A stretch of DNA of 64,000 nt from Archivesica marissinica (GCA_014843695.1 JABXNX010000076.1:62001-126000), one strand, 5' to 3'. Shown: positions 43,411 to 53,789, counted from the first letter of the stretch. Translations and numbers: made by a program. The notes: generated from the sequence alone by a model not told the origin.

Positions 43411-43489
43411 AAAACTTGATGAGTACAGCTTGGTGTTCGGATATCTACATGGAGATGTTAAGACAACCGGAATAGCAAGTTTCAGCAAG
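43411..43489 (+). CDS. Serine protease homologue, exon c (copy 3)
   Basis: 79-nt exon too short for usual ORF detection. The acceptor TTTATTTTCAACAATTTTAG is excellent and phase 2, so AG from exon b plus A makes AGA. The donor AGCAAG/GTGAGG is phase 0, matching exon d. It reads KLDEYSLVFGYLHGDVKTTG IASFSK, filling the segment between the His57 and Asp102 blocks (roughly L.VV.GEH.......). With b, d, e and f the exons total 672 nt, about 224 residues, the usual size of this domain. The last 21 nt are the first part of the 63-bp minisatellite unit. Confidence 0.6.
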
Positions 43490-44370
43490 GTGAGGAAATA
43501 CATAGAATAAGTATAAATATAACTATATGTGCATTGAGGAATAGGAAGTGTCAGTGAGGTGAGGACATACATAGAATATGCATAACTATATGTGTATTGT
43601 GGAATAGCAAGTGTGAGCTAGGTGAGGCATCACATATAATAGGTATAACTATATGTGCATTGGGGAATAGCAAGTATCAGCGAGGTGAGGCAACACATAT
43701 AATAGGTATAACTATATGTGCAATGTGGAATAGCAAGTGTCAGCGAGGTGAGGACATACATAGAATAAGTATAACTATATGTGTATTGGGGACTAGCAAG
43801 TGTGAGCTAGGTGAGGCAACACATATAATAGGTATAACTATATGTGTATTGTGGAATAGCAAGTGTCAGCGAGCTGAGGCCATACATAGAATAGGTATAA
43901 CTATATGTGCATTGTGGAATAGCATGTGTGAGCTAGGTGAGGCAACACATATAATAGGTATAACTATATGTGTATTGTGGAATAGCAAGTGTCAGTGAGG
44001 TGAGGCAATACATAGAATAGGTATAACTATATGTGTATTGTGGAATAGCAAGTGTGAGCTAGGTGAAGCAACACATATAATAGGTATAACTATGTGTGCA
44101 TTGTGGAATAGCAAGTGTCAGCAAGGTGAGGCCATACATAGAATAGGTATAACTATATGTGTATTGTGGAATAGCAAGGGTGAGCTAGGTGAGGCAACAC
44201 ATATAATAGGTATAACTATATGTGTTTTGTGGAATAACAAATGTCAGCGAGGTGAGGCCATACATAGAATAGGTATAACTATATGTGTATTGTGGAATAG
44301 CAAGTGTGAGCTAGGTAAGGCAACACATATAATAGGTATAACTATATGTATATGTGCATTGTTTGCAACG
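43469..44370. repeat. 63-bp minisatellite spanning the exon c/intron boundary, about 14 units
   Basis: The first unit is GGAATAGCAAGTTTCAGCAA G/GTGAGG..., that is 21 nt of exon c plus about 42 nt of intron. Later units alternate between a CAGCGAGGTGAGG type and a GAGCTAGGTGAGG type, making a 126-bp higher-order dimer. The donor-like AG/GTGAGG persists in most units. Open frames on either strand follow from the 21-codon period. Confidence 0.95.
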
Positions 44371-44896
44371 AAATACATTTACATACATGCATTGCATGTA
44401 TCCGCGAGGTAAGACAATAATCGTACTGTATGTGCATTGATGGCAACGGCATAGTCAAACATGTGTTAGTGGGTAACTCCATTAAGCAGCCACTTTCCAG
44501 ATTCCGAATAATTATGTTGTTTTATTATACATTTGACCTCTATTAGGCAGCCACCTGTGCTAAGCACCCCCTTTCTGTGATTTCATTGGCTTGCTGTTTA
44601 AGACATGTTTGATCGTCGAGCCTGCTGTTTCATTTATATGAAAACGTTGGCAGTTTCTTAAGGAGGTTGGTGCATAAGTTATGGTTAACCACTGGAGCCT
44701 GCCCAGGATAGGTGGTGTTAGGTAAACTGCCAGTGGCTCAAATGGACAACTGGTAACGACGTTAAATAAACATATATTTAAAAAAAGGAAATAATTATCA
44801 ATGTCACTCCATAATTAAAAAGTTACACTAAGTTGGATATCTGAATTATAATCTATATTGCATGTATGATATAATTATTATTTTTGAAATTACAAG
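44371..44896. other. Intron c remainder with SINE fragment (copy 3)
   Basis: Matches 216-680 of copy 1. The family D tail fragment lies at about 44662-44780. Confidence 0.75.
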
Positions 44897-45053
44897 ACTA
44901 AAAATGGCATGATCGCAATACTTGAACCCAGCACAAAGGTTGTAATTGATGGGATGACTATTCGACGTCTGCCAAGAATGGCCAACACGAATAAGGATAC
45001 GAAGTTTTCGCAGAAAACTTGTATCCTAACAGGTTTTAGTAGGGATATGAACG
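44897..45053 (+). CDS. Serine protease homologue, exon d (copy 3)
   Basis: 157 nt, acceptor TTACAAG, donor AACG/GTAAGC, phase 0 to 1, intact frame. NGMIAILEPS again has Met at the Asp102 position; IRRLP and CILTGFSRDMN follow. Differs from the copy 1 exon by a handful of bases. Intact here although the next exon is frameshifted. Confidence 0.7.
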
Positions 45054-45350
45054 GTAAGCTACATGTATATTATCTCCCTTTGTTATTGCCGGTAAGCTAC
45101 ATGTATATTATCTCCCTTTGTTATTGCCGGTAAGCTACATGTATATTATCTCCCTTTGTTATTGATGGTAAGCTATATGTATATTATCTCCCTTTGTTTG
45201 TCGATGTCTACATTGTGACGGTAAGCTACTTGTATATGATTTCCCTTTGTTAGAATAGTATCTCCCTTTGTTAGTCGCTATACATACAGGTATATTATCT
45301 CCTTCCAACACGAACGCTATTATACATGCATATTATCTCCCTTTGTTAGT
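45054..45350. repeat. 38-bp minisatellite, about 4 clean units then decayed (copy 3)
   Basis: Same GGTAAGCTACATGTATATTA unit as copies 1 and 2, starting at the exon d donor. Decayed units containing TATCTCCCTTTGTTAGT continue to about 45350. Likely close to the pre-expansion state. Confidence 0.9.
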
Positions 45351-46179
45351 CGATAATTTAATCAGCAATAATAGCATAGTATAACATTATCTTTTATACT
45401 CTCCAATGAATGATTGCTTTTTCTCAGTGAAAGAAAATTCCACCTAAAACTGTTTTCAAACAGTGAGTGATGACATTTCCCCTGCCACTTGTTGTGTTTC
45501 GAATTCCTGCGCGGTTAGATGTACTTTTGTATTTTAGCTATTTTCTGACTACCATGAACAGTTAATTATGAAGTAATATATTCTTATGCATTTGCTTTGT
45601 CTATAGTTTTTAATTTTGACAGCAAACATATACTAACCTAAACGTTTTACCGGATGTTTTTCTCATTGCGGAAGTTCTCACTAACATAAGTGTATGTGCG
45701 GTTGTGGAGTGTAGTGAAATGAGGCTCTCGACAGGAGCAGATAAAATAAATTAAATTTGATACACCTATATCCTCTATATATACCAATATACTATAAGAT
45801 TATCAAGTGTGCATAATTAACATATAGCGAATGTATTTAACATATACTACTAGAATGCTATACAATTAATATCAATATGTAAATGGAAGTCGTGATATCG
45901 CAGTGGTAGCGCGTTTGTGGCGATGGATTCCACCAGGAATGAGGCTTCGAGAGTGATTAATATAAGTAGTATAAATCTGTATCGCAATCGAGCAAAACAT
46001 AACTGTGTATAAGATAAAAGAAACGAGTTGTTCACCTCTGCCTTCAGCTATGCTAATGTCATGTGTTGTCCCGTCATCACATTTAAACTGTTTCTCATTG
46101 TCATTATTTGTCCCATGCCTCTACTCATATGTAAATGGAAGCTCAAATGTCAATAATGTAAAGATGTTATGCTTATCAG
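45351..46179. other. Intron d remainder with deleted SINE B
   Basis: Paralogous to 17037-17942. The family B SINE at 45890-46010 has lost its middle: the head GTGGTAGCGCG is joined to TTTGTGGCGATGGATTCCAC. Confidence 0.65.
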
Positions 46180-46270
46180 ATGCATACAGGAAATACGTAT
46201 CGTTAACAACAACTATTGCAAAGAGACGACTGGGCTGTGTATTCTGACACGAACAGAGCCGTCATGCATT
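46180..46270 (+). pseudogene. Serine protease homologue, exon e (copy 3), frameshifted
   Basis: Splice sites kept, but 7 nt are missing near the start: GATGCACCCACTGTACAGG in copy 1 is GATGCATACAGG here. The frame shifts and reaches TGA after about 22 codons. The lesion differs from the 5-nt deletion in copy 2, so they arose independently. Confidence 0.7.
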
Positions 46271-46555
46271 GTACGTATTAGTATGCGATAACAGATTAAG
46301 TTACTTGTACTTTGTACTTGCTCTCCATTATTATTAACATTGACTGATTTCAAAAGGATAGAGTAATATATTAAATCCTATGCGTAAATGTACGAACTTA
46401 CTCATACTGTGCTTAATGAGATGTTCGTATGCTTATAAGAGCAGGTACTTATGCTGTGCTTACTTAGTTATTATGTCGTCCCTATGCTTATACTGTTCCG
46501 AATGAAATAATGAATACTATTATAATTATTCCGTTGGAATTTATATACTAAACAG

Positions 46556-46712
46556 GCAAGAAGAGGGTCTGCAATCATTTGTCATGTAAACAGAAGATGG
46601 ACGTTAGTTGGGCTTCTTGAATCTAGGAGTTGTGAGGCCGGGTACCATGCCGCACTTCGCATCTCTAAATATCGAAGAGAGATAATTAGGCATAGGGTAC
46701 AAAGAGTTCGAG
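46556..46712 (+). pseudogene. Serine protease homologue, exon f (copy 3)
   Basis: 157 nt, intact frame, ACTAAACAG acceptor and GAG/GTGAGTCG donor, phase 0 to 1. Reads ARRGSAIICHVNRRWTLVG, again without the catalytic Ser. The exon is undamaged, but the frameshift in exon e upstream would prevent normal translation. Confidence 0.65.
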
Positions 46713-47251
46713 GTGAGTCGATAATCTATGTAATTTTTTACACACTGAAGACTGGATGCAGCACAAGTACAGGGCGATCTGGTATTTACGCACTCTGGTA
46801 CACCCGCCTCTGTGACATGGTGCAAGTGATATCGCAGTTCATTGTGTCGCTGTAAGCAGTTAGTACTTCGAACTAACTTCTAGTTGAATTAACACAACAT
46901 ACATGTACATACGATACAAAACAAACAATGTACAATGATCAGTTCCAATGAAGAATACACGAGTGTGTCACTACAACCAAGTCAATTCTAAATCTATAAC
47001 ACGACCATCCTCACTCATAGTCCTCGCAAATCCGTCCCCCCTCGGTTGTGTTAAGTTACCAGCCCACATTGACACTGTATAAAGTATCAAGTAGCTTTAA
47101 ATCCCCTGGATCGCAAAGAGCACATATTATACAGACTGATTTGGCTGTTCGATGTAAGATTGTCTATTTAATTCCAATATAGCACCATATACATGTATAC
47201 AGCTAAAGCATTAGCTATCGACCATTTGCATGCACGATTTTGCAATTACAA

Positions 47252-47359
47252 CGCCGGTATGTCCCTCCGGTCAGATTATATGTAGCGGTACGAATGTGTA
47301 TGCCACACTCTGTGATGCAGTAACTGAATGTAGCAATGGAGAAGACGAAGCTAACTGTG
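47252..47359 (+). pseudogene. LDLa exon 1 (copy 3), acceptor lost
   Basis: Equivalent of 19021-19128: acceptor TTACAA, cysteine 3 replaced by Tyr (NVYATLC), otherwise intact with SNGEDEANC and donor GTAACA. Confidence 0.7.
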
Positions 47360-47648
47360 GTAACATCTCTGTTATAAAGAAATTAGTTGTTGTATCCTAA
47401 GCTGTAGTGTATTAATGTCTACAATGCTATTGCATTGGTCACATTCGGCACACCATTGGGATGAGAACTTGCAGCGGGGAGGGGCACGGTAATCGAAGTC
47501 ATCGACCGTAAGCAATCGGCCGCATCTTATTACATGTGTTGTAAATATTTTCAAGAGACATACAAAATATCACAGAATTGTACAGAATCATTAGGCTTTA
47601 CAATTAGGTATCAGCTATCTATCGTTTGCATGAACGTTTTTGCCATAG

Positions 47649-47750
47649 CTGTGTCGGTATGTTCCTCGAATCAGACGATTAGTATTGATACGACCACGTG
47701 TGCCACGCTCAAAATAAAATAACTGAATGTAGCAGTGATAAGACCTAGCT
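47649..47750 (+). pseudogene. LDLa exon 2 (copy 3), degenerate
   Basis: Equivalent of 19401: starts VSVCSSNQT, loses cysteine 2 (ISI for VCS) and hits TAA after CTCAAAATAAAA. Confidence 0.65.
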
Positions 47751-48030
47751 AACTTTGGAAACATTTCTAATATAAGAATATTAATTTTTTATTTGATAGT
47801 TTCGATTATTTGACGCAATTTTCTTAGACATACCATTGAGTTCAGAACCTGCAGCGGGAAGGTGACATAAATGTGAAGTAAACGACCATATTAACATCTT
47901 GGTCGCAAATTGTACAGGATCACTGGGCCTTTCTATGTGAAAATATCCACTTTATCAGTTGTAGCACAAAATAAATGGACAATTAAGCATCAGTCATCTA
48001 CCTTTTGCATGAACGTTTTTGTCATTACAG

Positions 48031-48138
48031 TGCCGATATGTTCCTCGACTGAGATTGTCTGTAGCGATATGACTACGTGTGCCACGCTCTGTGATGAAGT
48101 ATCTGAATGTAGCAATGGAGAAGACGAATCTAGCTGTG
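48031..48138 (+). CDS. LDLa exon 3 (copy 3), intact
   Basis: 108 nt, GTCATTACAG acceptor, G/GTAACA donor, phase 1-1. ICSSTEIVCSDMTTCATLC then DEVSECSNGEDESSCG. Coding sequence identical to 19790-19897 as far as I can see, which suggests recent duplication or conversion. Confidence 0.7.
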
Positions 48139-48475
48139 GTAACATCTCTAATATAACGATATTAATTGTGTTATTTTTATTTGATTGTATCCATTATTTG
48201 CCGCAATATGATTCGTCAAAGTCGACGTACCACTGGGATGAGAATATGCAGCGGTTAGGGTAATGGTAGTTGAAATCAACGCCCTTAAACCCTCGACCAC
48301 AGTGGCCTCTTTTTGTGTGTTTTTGTTTGTTTGTTTTGTTGTCGATTTTTATTTCCTGATCACTATACATCATAATTACACATATACATAAAATGTACAC
48401 ATATTGTAAACTTTCCAAGCATGTATTGAAAACAAAGAACGTGTCAAAAAGGAATTAATAAGTGCTAACAGCCTG

Positions 48476-48692
48476 TATGTATGTTCCATTAATGTCAAAC
48501 CCCTTGCGGGGACGTAGACATGTTTTCCTGGGCAAGCTTAGCCGACCTAAGTGGTTAACCAGTACTAAGCAATGTGTGTGAGGTGCCTTGCTCAATGACA
48601 CTACATACGTGACCTGACCGAGTATCGAACCCGGGACCGATCGATTCCAAATCCGACGCTCTACCACTGGACCACGTATGCCTGCAGTACTA
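48476..48692 (-). mobile_element. SINE family P, full length
   Basis: Head complement GATTCCAAATCCGACGCTCT (TGG loop), box GTATCGAACCCGGGACC, tail side CCCTTGCGGGGACGTAGACA. Confidence 0.85.
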
Positions 48693-48776
48693 TCAATGCG
48701 CATAATTCATGAAAGATATTTATATTAAAGTATACGCAATCATGTGAAGTTACGTAAAGCGTTGAAATATTTACAG

Positions 48777-48884
48777 CGCCGTTATGTTCCTCCGGTCAGA
48801 TGATATGTAGAGGTACGAATGCGTGTGCCACGCTTTGTGATACAGTACATGAATGTAGCGATGGAGAAGACGAAGCTAACTGTG
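48777..48884 (+). CDS. LDLa exon 4 (copy 3), intact
   Basis: 108 nt, acceptor TATTTACAG, donor G/GTAGCA, phase 1-1. PLCSSGQMICRGTNACATLC then DTVHECSDGEDEANCG. Its SDGEDE is closer to the LDLa calcium-site consensus (DG.DE) than its sister exons with SNGEDE. Confidence 0.7.
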
Positions 48885-49293
48885 GTAGCATCTCTATTAT
48901 AAAGATATTAGTTGTTGTCATTTTATGATATAATAATGTATTATCTATAACATCAAATATCGATTATTTGACGCAATTTGATTAGTCAAATTCGGCACAC
49001 CATTGGGATGAGAACATGCAGTGGGGAGGGGAACGATACTTGAAGTCATATACCTTAACACTCGGCAATGGATGCCACTTGTCAGTTGTTTGTTCTGGCA
49101 TATGTTCTGACCATCATCCAGAAATTCATCAAGTAACTTTAGATTCACTGTATCGAACATAGCATATATTACACAGAAATTTCTGATTGTTCGATGGAAG
49201 CGTATCTATTTAATTCCGTTATGGCATAATATACATGTATACAGAAAAAGCATTAGCTATCGACCTTTTGCATGGATGTTTTTGTCATTACAG

Positions 49294-49401
49294 CGCCGCT
49301 ATGTTCCTCAAATGAGATTGTCTGTAGCGATATGACCACGTGTGCCACACTCTGTGATGGATTATCTGAATGTAGCAATGGAGAAGACGAAGCTAACTGT
49401 G
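49294..49401 (+). CDS. LDLa exon 5 (copy 3), intact
   Basis: 108 nt, acceptor GTCATTACAG, donor G/GTAACG, phase 1-1. PLCSSNEIVC, TTCATLC, DGLSECSNGEDEANCG with six cysteines. The copy 2 equivalent (21290-21362) has lost its acceptor and its 3' half. Confidence 0.7.
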
Positions 49402-49429
49402 GTAACGTCTCTAATATAAGAATTCTTTT

Positions 49430-49672
49430 TTTATTTAACCTCTCTACTGGTTGCCTATTTGAGCGACGGGTAGCTTACCTAACAACACCTTTCCTGGGCA
49501 GACTCCAGCGGTTAACCAGTACGTGATGCACCAATACCCGTCCGTACGAAACTTCCAACGTGTTCATATAAATGAGACACGGCCTGAGCATGACTCGAAC
49601 ACGTTACCATCAGTATCTGAATATAGTAATGGAGAAGACGAAGATAGCTGTGATAACATCACATCTCTAATT
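49430..49672 (-). mobile_element. SINE family D plus relic LDLa half exon
   Basis: Same unit as 22456-22680: SINE to about 49612, then GTATCTGAATATAGTAATGG and GATAGCTGTGATAACATC. Confidence 0.7.
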
Positions 49673-49878
49673 TAAGGTTTTATATTTGTTTGATTATATC
49701 GATTATTTGCCGCAATATGATTCGTCAAATTCGACACACCACTTGGATGAGAACTGTCAGCGGTTAGGGTAACGATATTTGAAAGCAACGCCCTTAAACC
49801 CTCGACCACAGCGGCCTCTTATCAGATATGTTATTACATGAGTTGTAAACATATCTTCAAGAGACATATAAAACATCA

Positions 49879-49986
49879 CGCCGTTATGTTCCTGCGGTCA
49901 GATGGTATGTAGAGGTACGAATGCGTGTGCCACGCTTTGTGATACAGTACCTGAATGTAGCGATGGAGAAGACGAAGCAAACTGTG
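49879..49986 (+). pseudogene. LDLa exon 6 (copy 3), acceptor and donor altered
   Basis: PLCSCGQMVCRG ... SDGEDEANC with an open frame. It is preceded by AACATCAC (no AG), and the donor is GGCAAC instead of GGTAAC. Confidence 0.6.
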
Positions 49987-50392
49987 GCAACATCTATTCT
50001 ATAAAGATATTAGTTGTTGTCATTTTATGATATCATGTATTATTAATAAAATCAAATATCGATTATTTGACGCAATTTGATTGGTCAAATTCGGCAAACC
50101 ATTGGGATGAGAACTTGCAGTGGGGAGGGAAACGATAATTGAAGTCATATACCTTAACACTCGGCAACGGATGCCACTTGTCAGTTGTTTGTTCTGGCAT
50201 GCGTTCTGACCATCATCCAGAACTTCATCAAGTAAGTTTACATTCACTGTATCGAAAATAGCACACATTACACAGACATTTCTGATTGTTCGATGGAAGC
50301 TTATCTATTTAATTCCGTTATGGCATAATATACATGTATACAGCAAAAGCATGAGCTATCGACCTTTTGCATGAATGTTTTTGTCATTACAG

Positions 50393-50500
50393 CTCCGCTA
50401 TGTTCCTCAAATGAGATTGTCTGTAGTGATATGACCACGTGTGCCACACTCTGTGATGGATTATCTGAATGTAGCAATGGAGAAGACGAAGCTAACTGTG
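50393..50500 (+). CDS. LDLa exon 7 (copy 3), intact
   Basis: 108 nt, GTCATTACAG acceptor, G/GTAACG donor, phase 1-1. PLCSSNEIVC, TTCATLC, DGLSECSNGEDEANCG. The coding part is almost identical to exon 5 of the same copy, which suggests internal exon duplication or conversion. A SINE D tail fragment follows at 50535-50582. Confidence 0.7.
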
Positions 50501-50654
50501 GTAACGTCTCTAATATAAGAATTAATTTTTATTTGACGTCGCTACCGGTTGCCCATTTGAGCGACGTGCAGCTTACCTAACAACATAGCATAATATACAT
50601 GGACAGTTAAGCATAAGATATCTACCTTTTGCATGAACGTTTTTGTCATTACAT

Positions 50655-50762
50655 CGCCGTTATGTTCCTCCGGTCAGATGGTATGTAGAGGTACGAATGC
50701 GTGTGCCACGCTTTGTGATACAGTACCTGAATGTAGCAATGGAGAAGACGAAGCAAACTGTG
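50655..50762 (+). pseudogene. LDLa exon 8 (copy 3), acceptor lost
   Basis: Acceptor GTCATTACAT (G to T). The frame is open with six cysteines (PLCSSGQMVCRG ... DTVPECSNGEDEANCG) and donor GTAACA. Confidence 0.65.
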
Positions 50763-51147
50763 GTAACATCTCTATTCTAAAGATATTAGTTGTTGTCATT
50801 TATGATATAATGTATTATTCATTGGTCAAATTCGGCACACCATCGGGATGAGAACTTGCAGTGGGGAGGGAAACGATAATTGAAGTCATATACCTTAACA
50901 CTCGGCAACGGATGCCACTTGTCAGTTGTTTGTTGTGGCATGCGCTCTGTTCCATCATCCAGAAATTCATCAAGTAACTTTACATTCACTGTATCGATTC
51001 ACTGTATCGAAAATAGCACATATTACACAGAAATATCTGATTGTTCGATGGAAGCGTATCTATTTGATTCTGTTATGGCATAATATACATGTATACAGCA
51101 AAAGCATTAACTATCGACCTTATGCATGAATGTTTTTGTCATTACAG

Positions 51148-51255
51148 TGCCGCTATGTTCCTCAAATCAGATAGTCTGTAGCGATATGACCACGTGTGCC
51201 ACGCTCTGTGATCAAGTAGCTCAATGTATCAATGGAGAAGACGAAACCAGCTGTG
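51148..51255 (+). pseudogene. LDLa exon 9 (copy 3), donor altered
   Basis: Acceptor TCATTACAG intact. Open frame PLCSSNQIVC, TTCATLC, DQVAQCINGEDETSC. The donor reads GTGTTAAC instead of GTGGTAAC, so the phase-1 donor is lost; a weak GT one base earlier would change phase. Confidence 0.6.
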
Positions 51256-51261
51256 TTAACC

Positions 51262-51388
51262 TCCCCACTTAACCAGTACGTTTTCCTATAAATGAGACAC
51301 GGCCTGAGCATGACCCGTGACCATCAGTGATGATAGGTTACAGTGGTATACAAAGTCCGCGACCGTAACCACTCGACCACGGAGGCAG
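51262..51388 (-). mobile_element. SINE family D, tRNA-head portion
   Basis: Same insertion as 23462-23608: GTGACCATCAGTGATGATAG, GTGGTATACAAAGTCCGCGA, CACTCGACCACGGAGGC. Confidence 0.7.
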
Positions 51389-51762
51389 TTGTTAAGGATA
51401 TTAGTTGCTAAACTTTATTTTTCATATTGTCGTTAATGTCCAATATCGATTATTTTGCTCAATTTGATTTGTCAAACTCAATACTACTGTGTGATGCGAA
51501 ACTGCATGGATGAGGGGCAATGATTAATCGACCTTATCCACTCGGTCAAGGAGGTCACTTGCAAGTTGTATATTCGTATATGCACTGTGACTGTCATATC
51601 AAGTATCTCTAAATTCCCTGTGTGTAGAGAGTTATAAATATCACAAATTGTAAAGATCCTAAGGCCATTTGATACGAAACGATTCATTGTCCCGCCATAG
51701 TTTAACATACTCGGAACCATCAGCATATGTACACTTTTCATGCAGGGTTTTTGTTATTACAG

Positions 51763-51850
51763 TTCCAGAATGTTTAGCGAATGAGATAGTTTGTAGGGAC
51801 AACTATTGCCATTTGTTAGTTGTCATGCTTTCTGACTATTGTTAAGAAAT
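51763..51850 (+). pseudogene. LDLa exon 10 (copy 3), degenerate
   Basis: Acceptor TTATTACAG, then PECLANEIVCRDNYCHLL and more hydrophobic residues to a TAA. Three early cysteines; the calcium motif is lost. No LINE insertion, unlike copy 2. Confidence 0.5.
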
Positions 51851-52031
51851 TCATCAAGTATCTTTAAATTCCCTGTGTCGAAAATAGCACCAATTACACA
51901 GACTACTCTGGCAATTCGATTTAAGATTTAATTTTATTTTATTTTATTTAATTCCGTTATAGCATAATATACATGGATAATACAAAAGCCTTAGCTATCG
52001 ATCTTTTGCATGAACGTTTTTGTCATTACAG

Positions 52032-52138
52032 CGCCGGTATGATCTTCCGGTCAGATGATATGTAGCGGTACGAATGTGTGTGCATCGGAATGTAGCAATG
52101 GAGAAGACGAAAATAAATGTCTATCGTTCAACTCTTGA
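52032..52138 (+). pseudogene. Terminal LDLa exon (copy 3), stop at first cysteine
   Basis: Acceptor GTCATTACAG, then P V and TGA where TGT (Cys) is expected. Then MICSGTNVCASECSNGEDEN, KCLSFNS and a natural TGA at 52136-52138. Copy 2 has TAA at the same codon. Confidence 0.65.
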
Positions 52139-52575
52139 TGTGTACACTATTATATTTAGTCCGAAATCGTTCGCTTTGACAGTGGGAAATTAAATGCGTT
52201 ATTCCACTGCTGTCAAGCTTTCAAGCAGTGGAAAAGAACATTTTATTTTAATAATATATAAATTACATAAATGTCTATATATCACCGGAAAGCATAAATT
52301 AATTGGTAATAACAAATACTATTTGGGCCAATGCAGGATCTTGCTATGAATACACCTTTCACACAAGCATGTCTTTGGCTGTCTGATTAGCGCAGTCGTT
52401 AGCGCGCTGTCTTCTCGCTACTCACCAATGCAACACGGGTTAAATAAAGTTTAAGTAAATCACATAAGCATGTTGAAGGCATATGTATTAATTTACAACG
52501 AAGGAATATGAATCGATCCAATGTTCCGTCATAGGTTAATAGACACGAGCGCTACCAACAGAATAATTTGCGTGT
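52139..52575. other. Gene 3' flank with palindrome and SINE V remnant
   Basis: Matches 24503-24944. The CCACTGCT/AGCAGTGG hairpin is at about 52205-52232, the SINE V head remnant at 52376-52455. Confidence 0.65.
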
Positions 52576-52577
52576 GT

Positions 52578-52835
52578 GTTTTAAGTTTATTTATCGTCGC
52601 TGTCGGTTGCCCATATGAGCGACGCCTCCTGAAGATTTTAGTCATTTTAGATTGTTGGAGGATATTGCAATGAGATAGACAGAGAAACATTCAAGAGTTT
52701 CCTCTGGTTCTTTTACGTGCACGGTGTAAAGCACCGACACGAGACCTCGGTTTAACGTCCCATCTGAAAGATTGTTAATTTTATTAGGGTCAGACGGGGG
52801 ATCGAACCGCGATTACTGGACTACTGATCCGTCTG
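52578..52835 (-). mobile_element. SINE family T
   Basis: As 24945-25232 but with about 30 bp of the head deleted (GATCGAACCGCGATTACTGG). Confidence 0.8.
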
Positions 52836-53084
52836 TTAAATTTGGGCACTTTCCATGATGGTTTTGTCATTACAGTGGCCGGATGTTTAGTGAATCAGAT
52901 AGAGTTTGGCGGTACGAAGAGATAACTGTATCTACTGTCGGCATGGTAGGTGCAATCAACATAGCTTACCATGTCGACAGTAGCTAAAATTTAATTTCAT
53001 TTGACTTGTTACTATGTGTTATCCATGGAAAGCGGAAACAGTGACGGACTATTGAATACCCTGTTGAGATTGTTCTTCCTCACT

Positions 53085-53510
53085 ACACAGCATCCCAAAC
53101 CTCAAGTAGTGAGCTGGGTTAAAATGGTTCTGATTCCAGGTGTTACTTAGACCACTAACTACATAGAATCCCAAATCTCCAGTAGTTAGCTTGGTTAAAA
53201 TTTTCTGATTCCAGGTGTTACTTAGACCACTAACTACATAGCAACCTAAACCTCCAGTAGTGAGCTGTGTTAAAATTGTTCTGATTTAATTAGACCACTA
53301 ACAACCAAGAATCCCAACTCTCCAGTAGCTAGATGGGTTAAAAATAATTCTGATTTCAGGTGTTACTTAGACCACTAACTACATAGAATCCCAACTATCC
53401 AGTAGTGAGCTGTGTTAAAATTGTTCTGATTCCAAGTGTTAATTAGACCACTAACTAAAATGCATCCCATATCTCCAGTATATAGCTGGGTTAATATTGT
53501 CAAGTGTTAA
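53085..53510. repeat. 70-78-bp tandem repeat, about 6 units
   Basis: Paralogous to 25440-25870: GGTGTTACTTAGACCACTAA with CTCCAGTAGTGAGCTG. Unit order and gaps differ between the two. Confidence 0.9.
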
Positions 53511-53547
53511 ACCACTAATAAACGTGAATATTATGAAGTAATAGGCA

Positions 53548-53789
53548 TTAACAGTTTGCATGCTAGCTGCCTATATAATCACTTTTGCAAACAGCATAAA
53601 GCCCGATCGGACGGCACAGAACATGTCATCTGATCAGGCTCTATGATGTTTGCTATTCGGATAGTGCATCTAAATATATCTGAATAGTACCAACATAGAT
53701 CCTGATCAGACGTGGCGTGGCGCTGCGGCAGATCTGGATCTATGTTGTTTGCAAATGTGTTTTTATTTACTCAGCGGGCAAAGGGTTAA
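53548..53789. mobile_element. MITE family 2-like palindromic element, TTAA ends
   Basis: Paralogous to 25890-26131. Both TTAA termini retained. Confidence 0.75.

Noticed and set aside
43597..44412. 133- and 124-codon repeat proteins with a 21-residue unit
   Set aside because: The 63-bp minisatellite is non-coding by gene-model position and open on both strands for arithmetic reasons.
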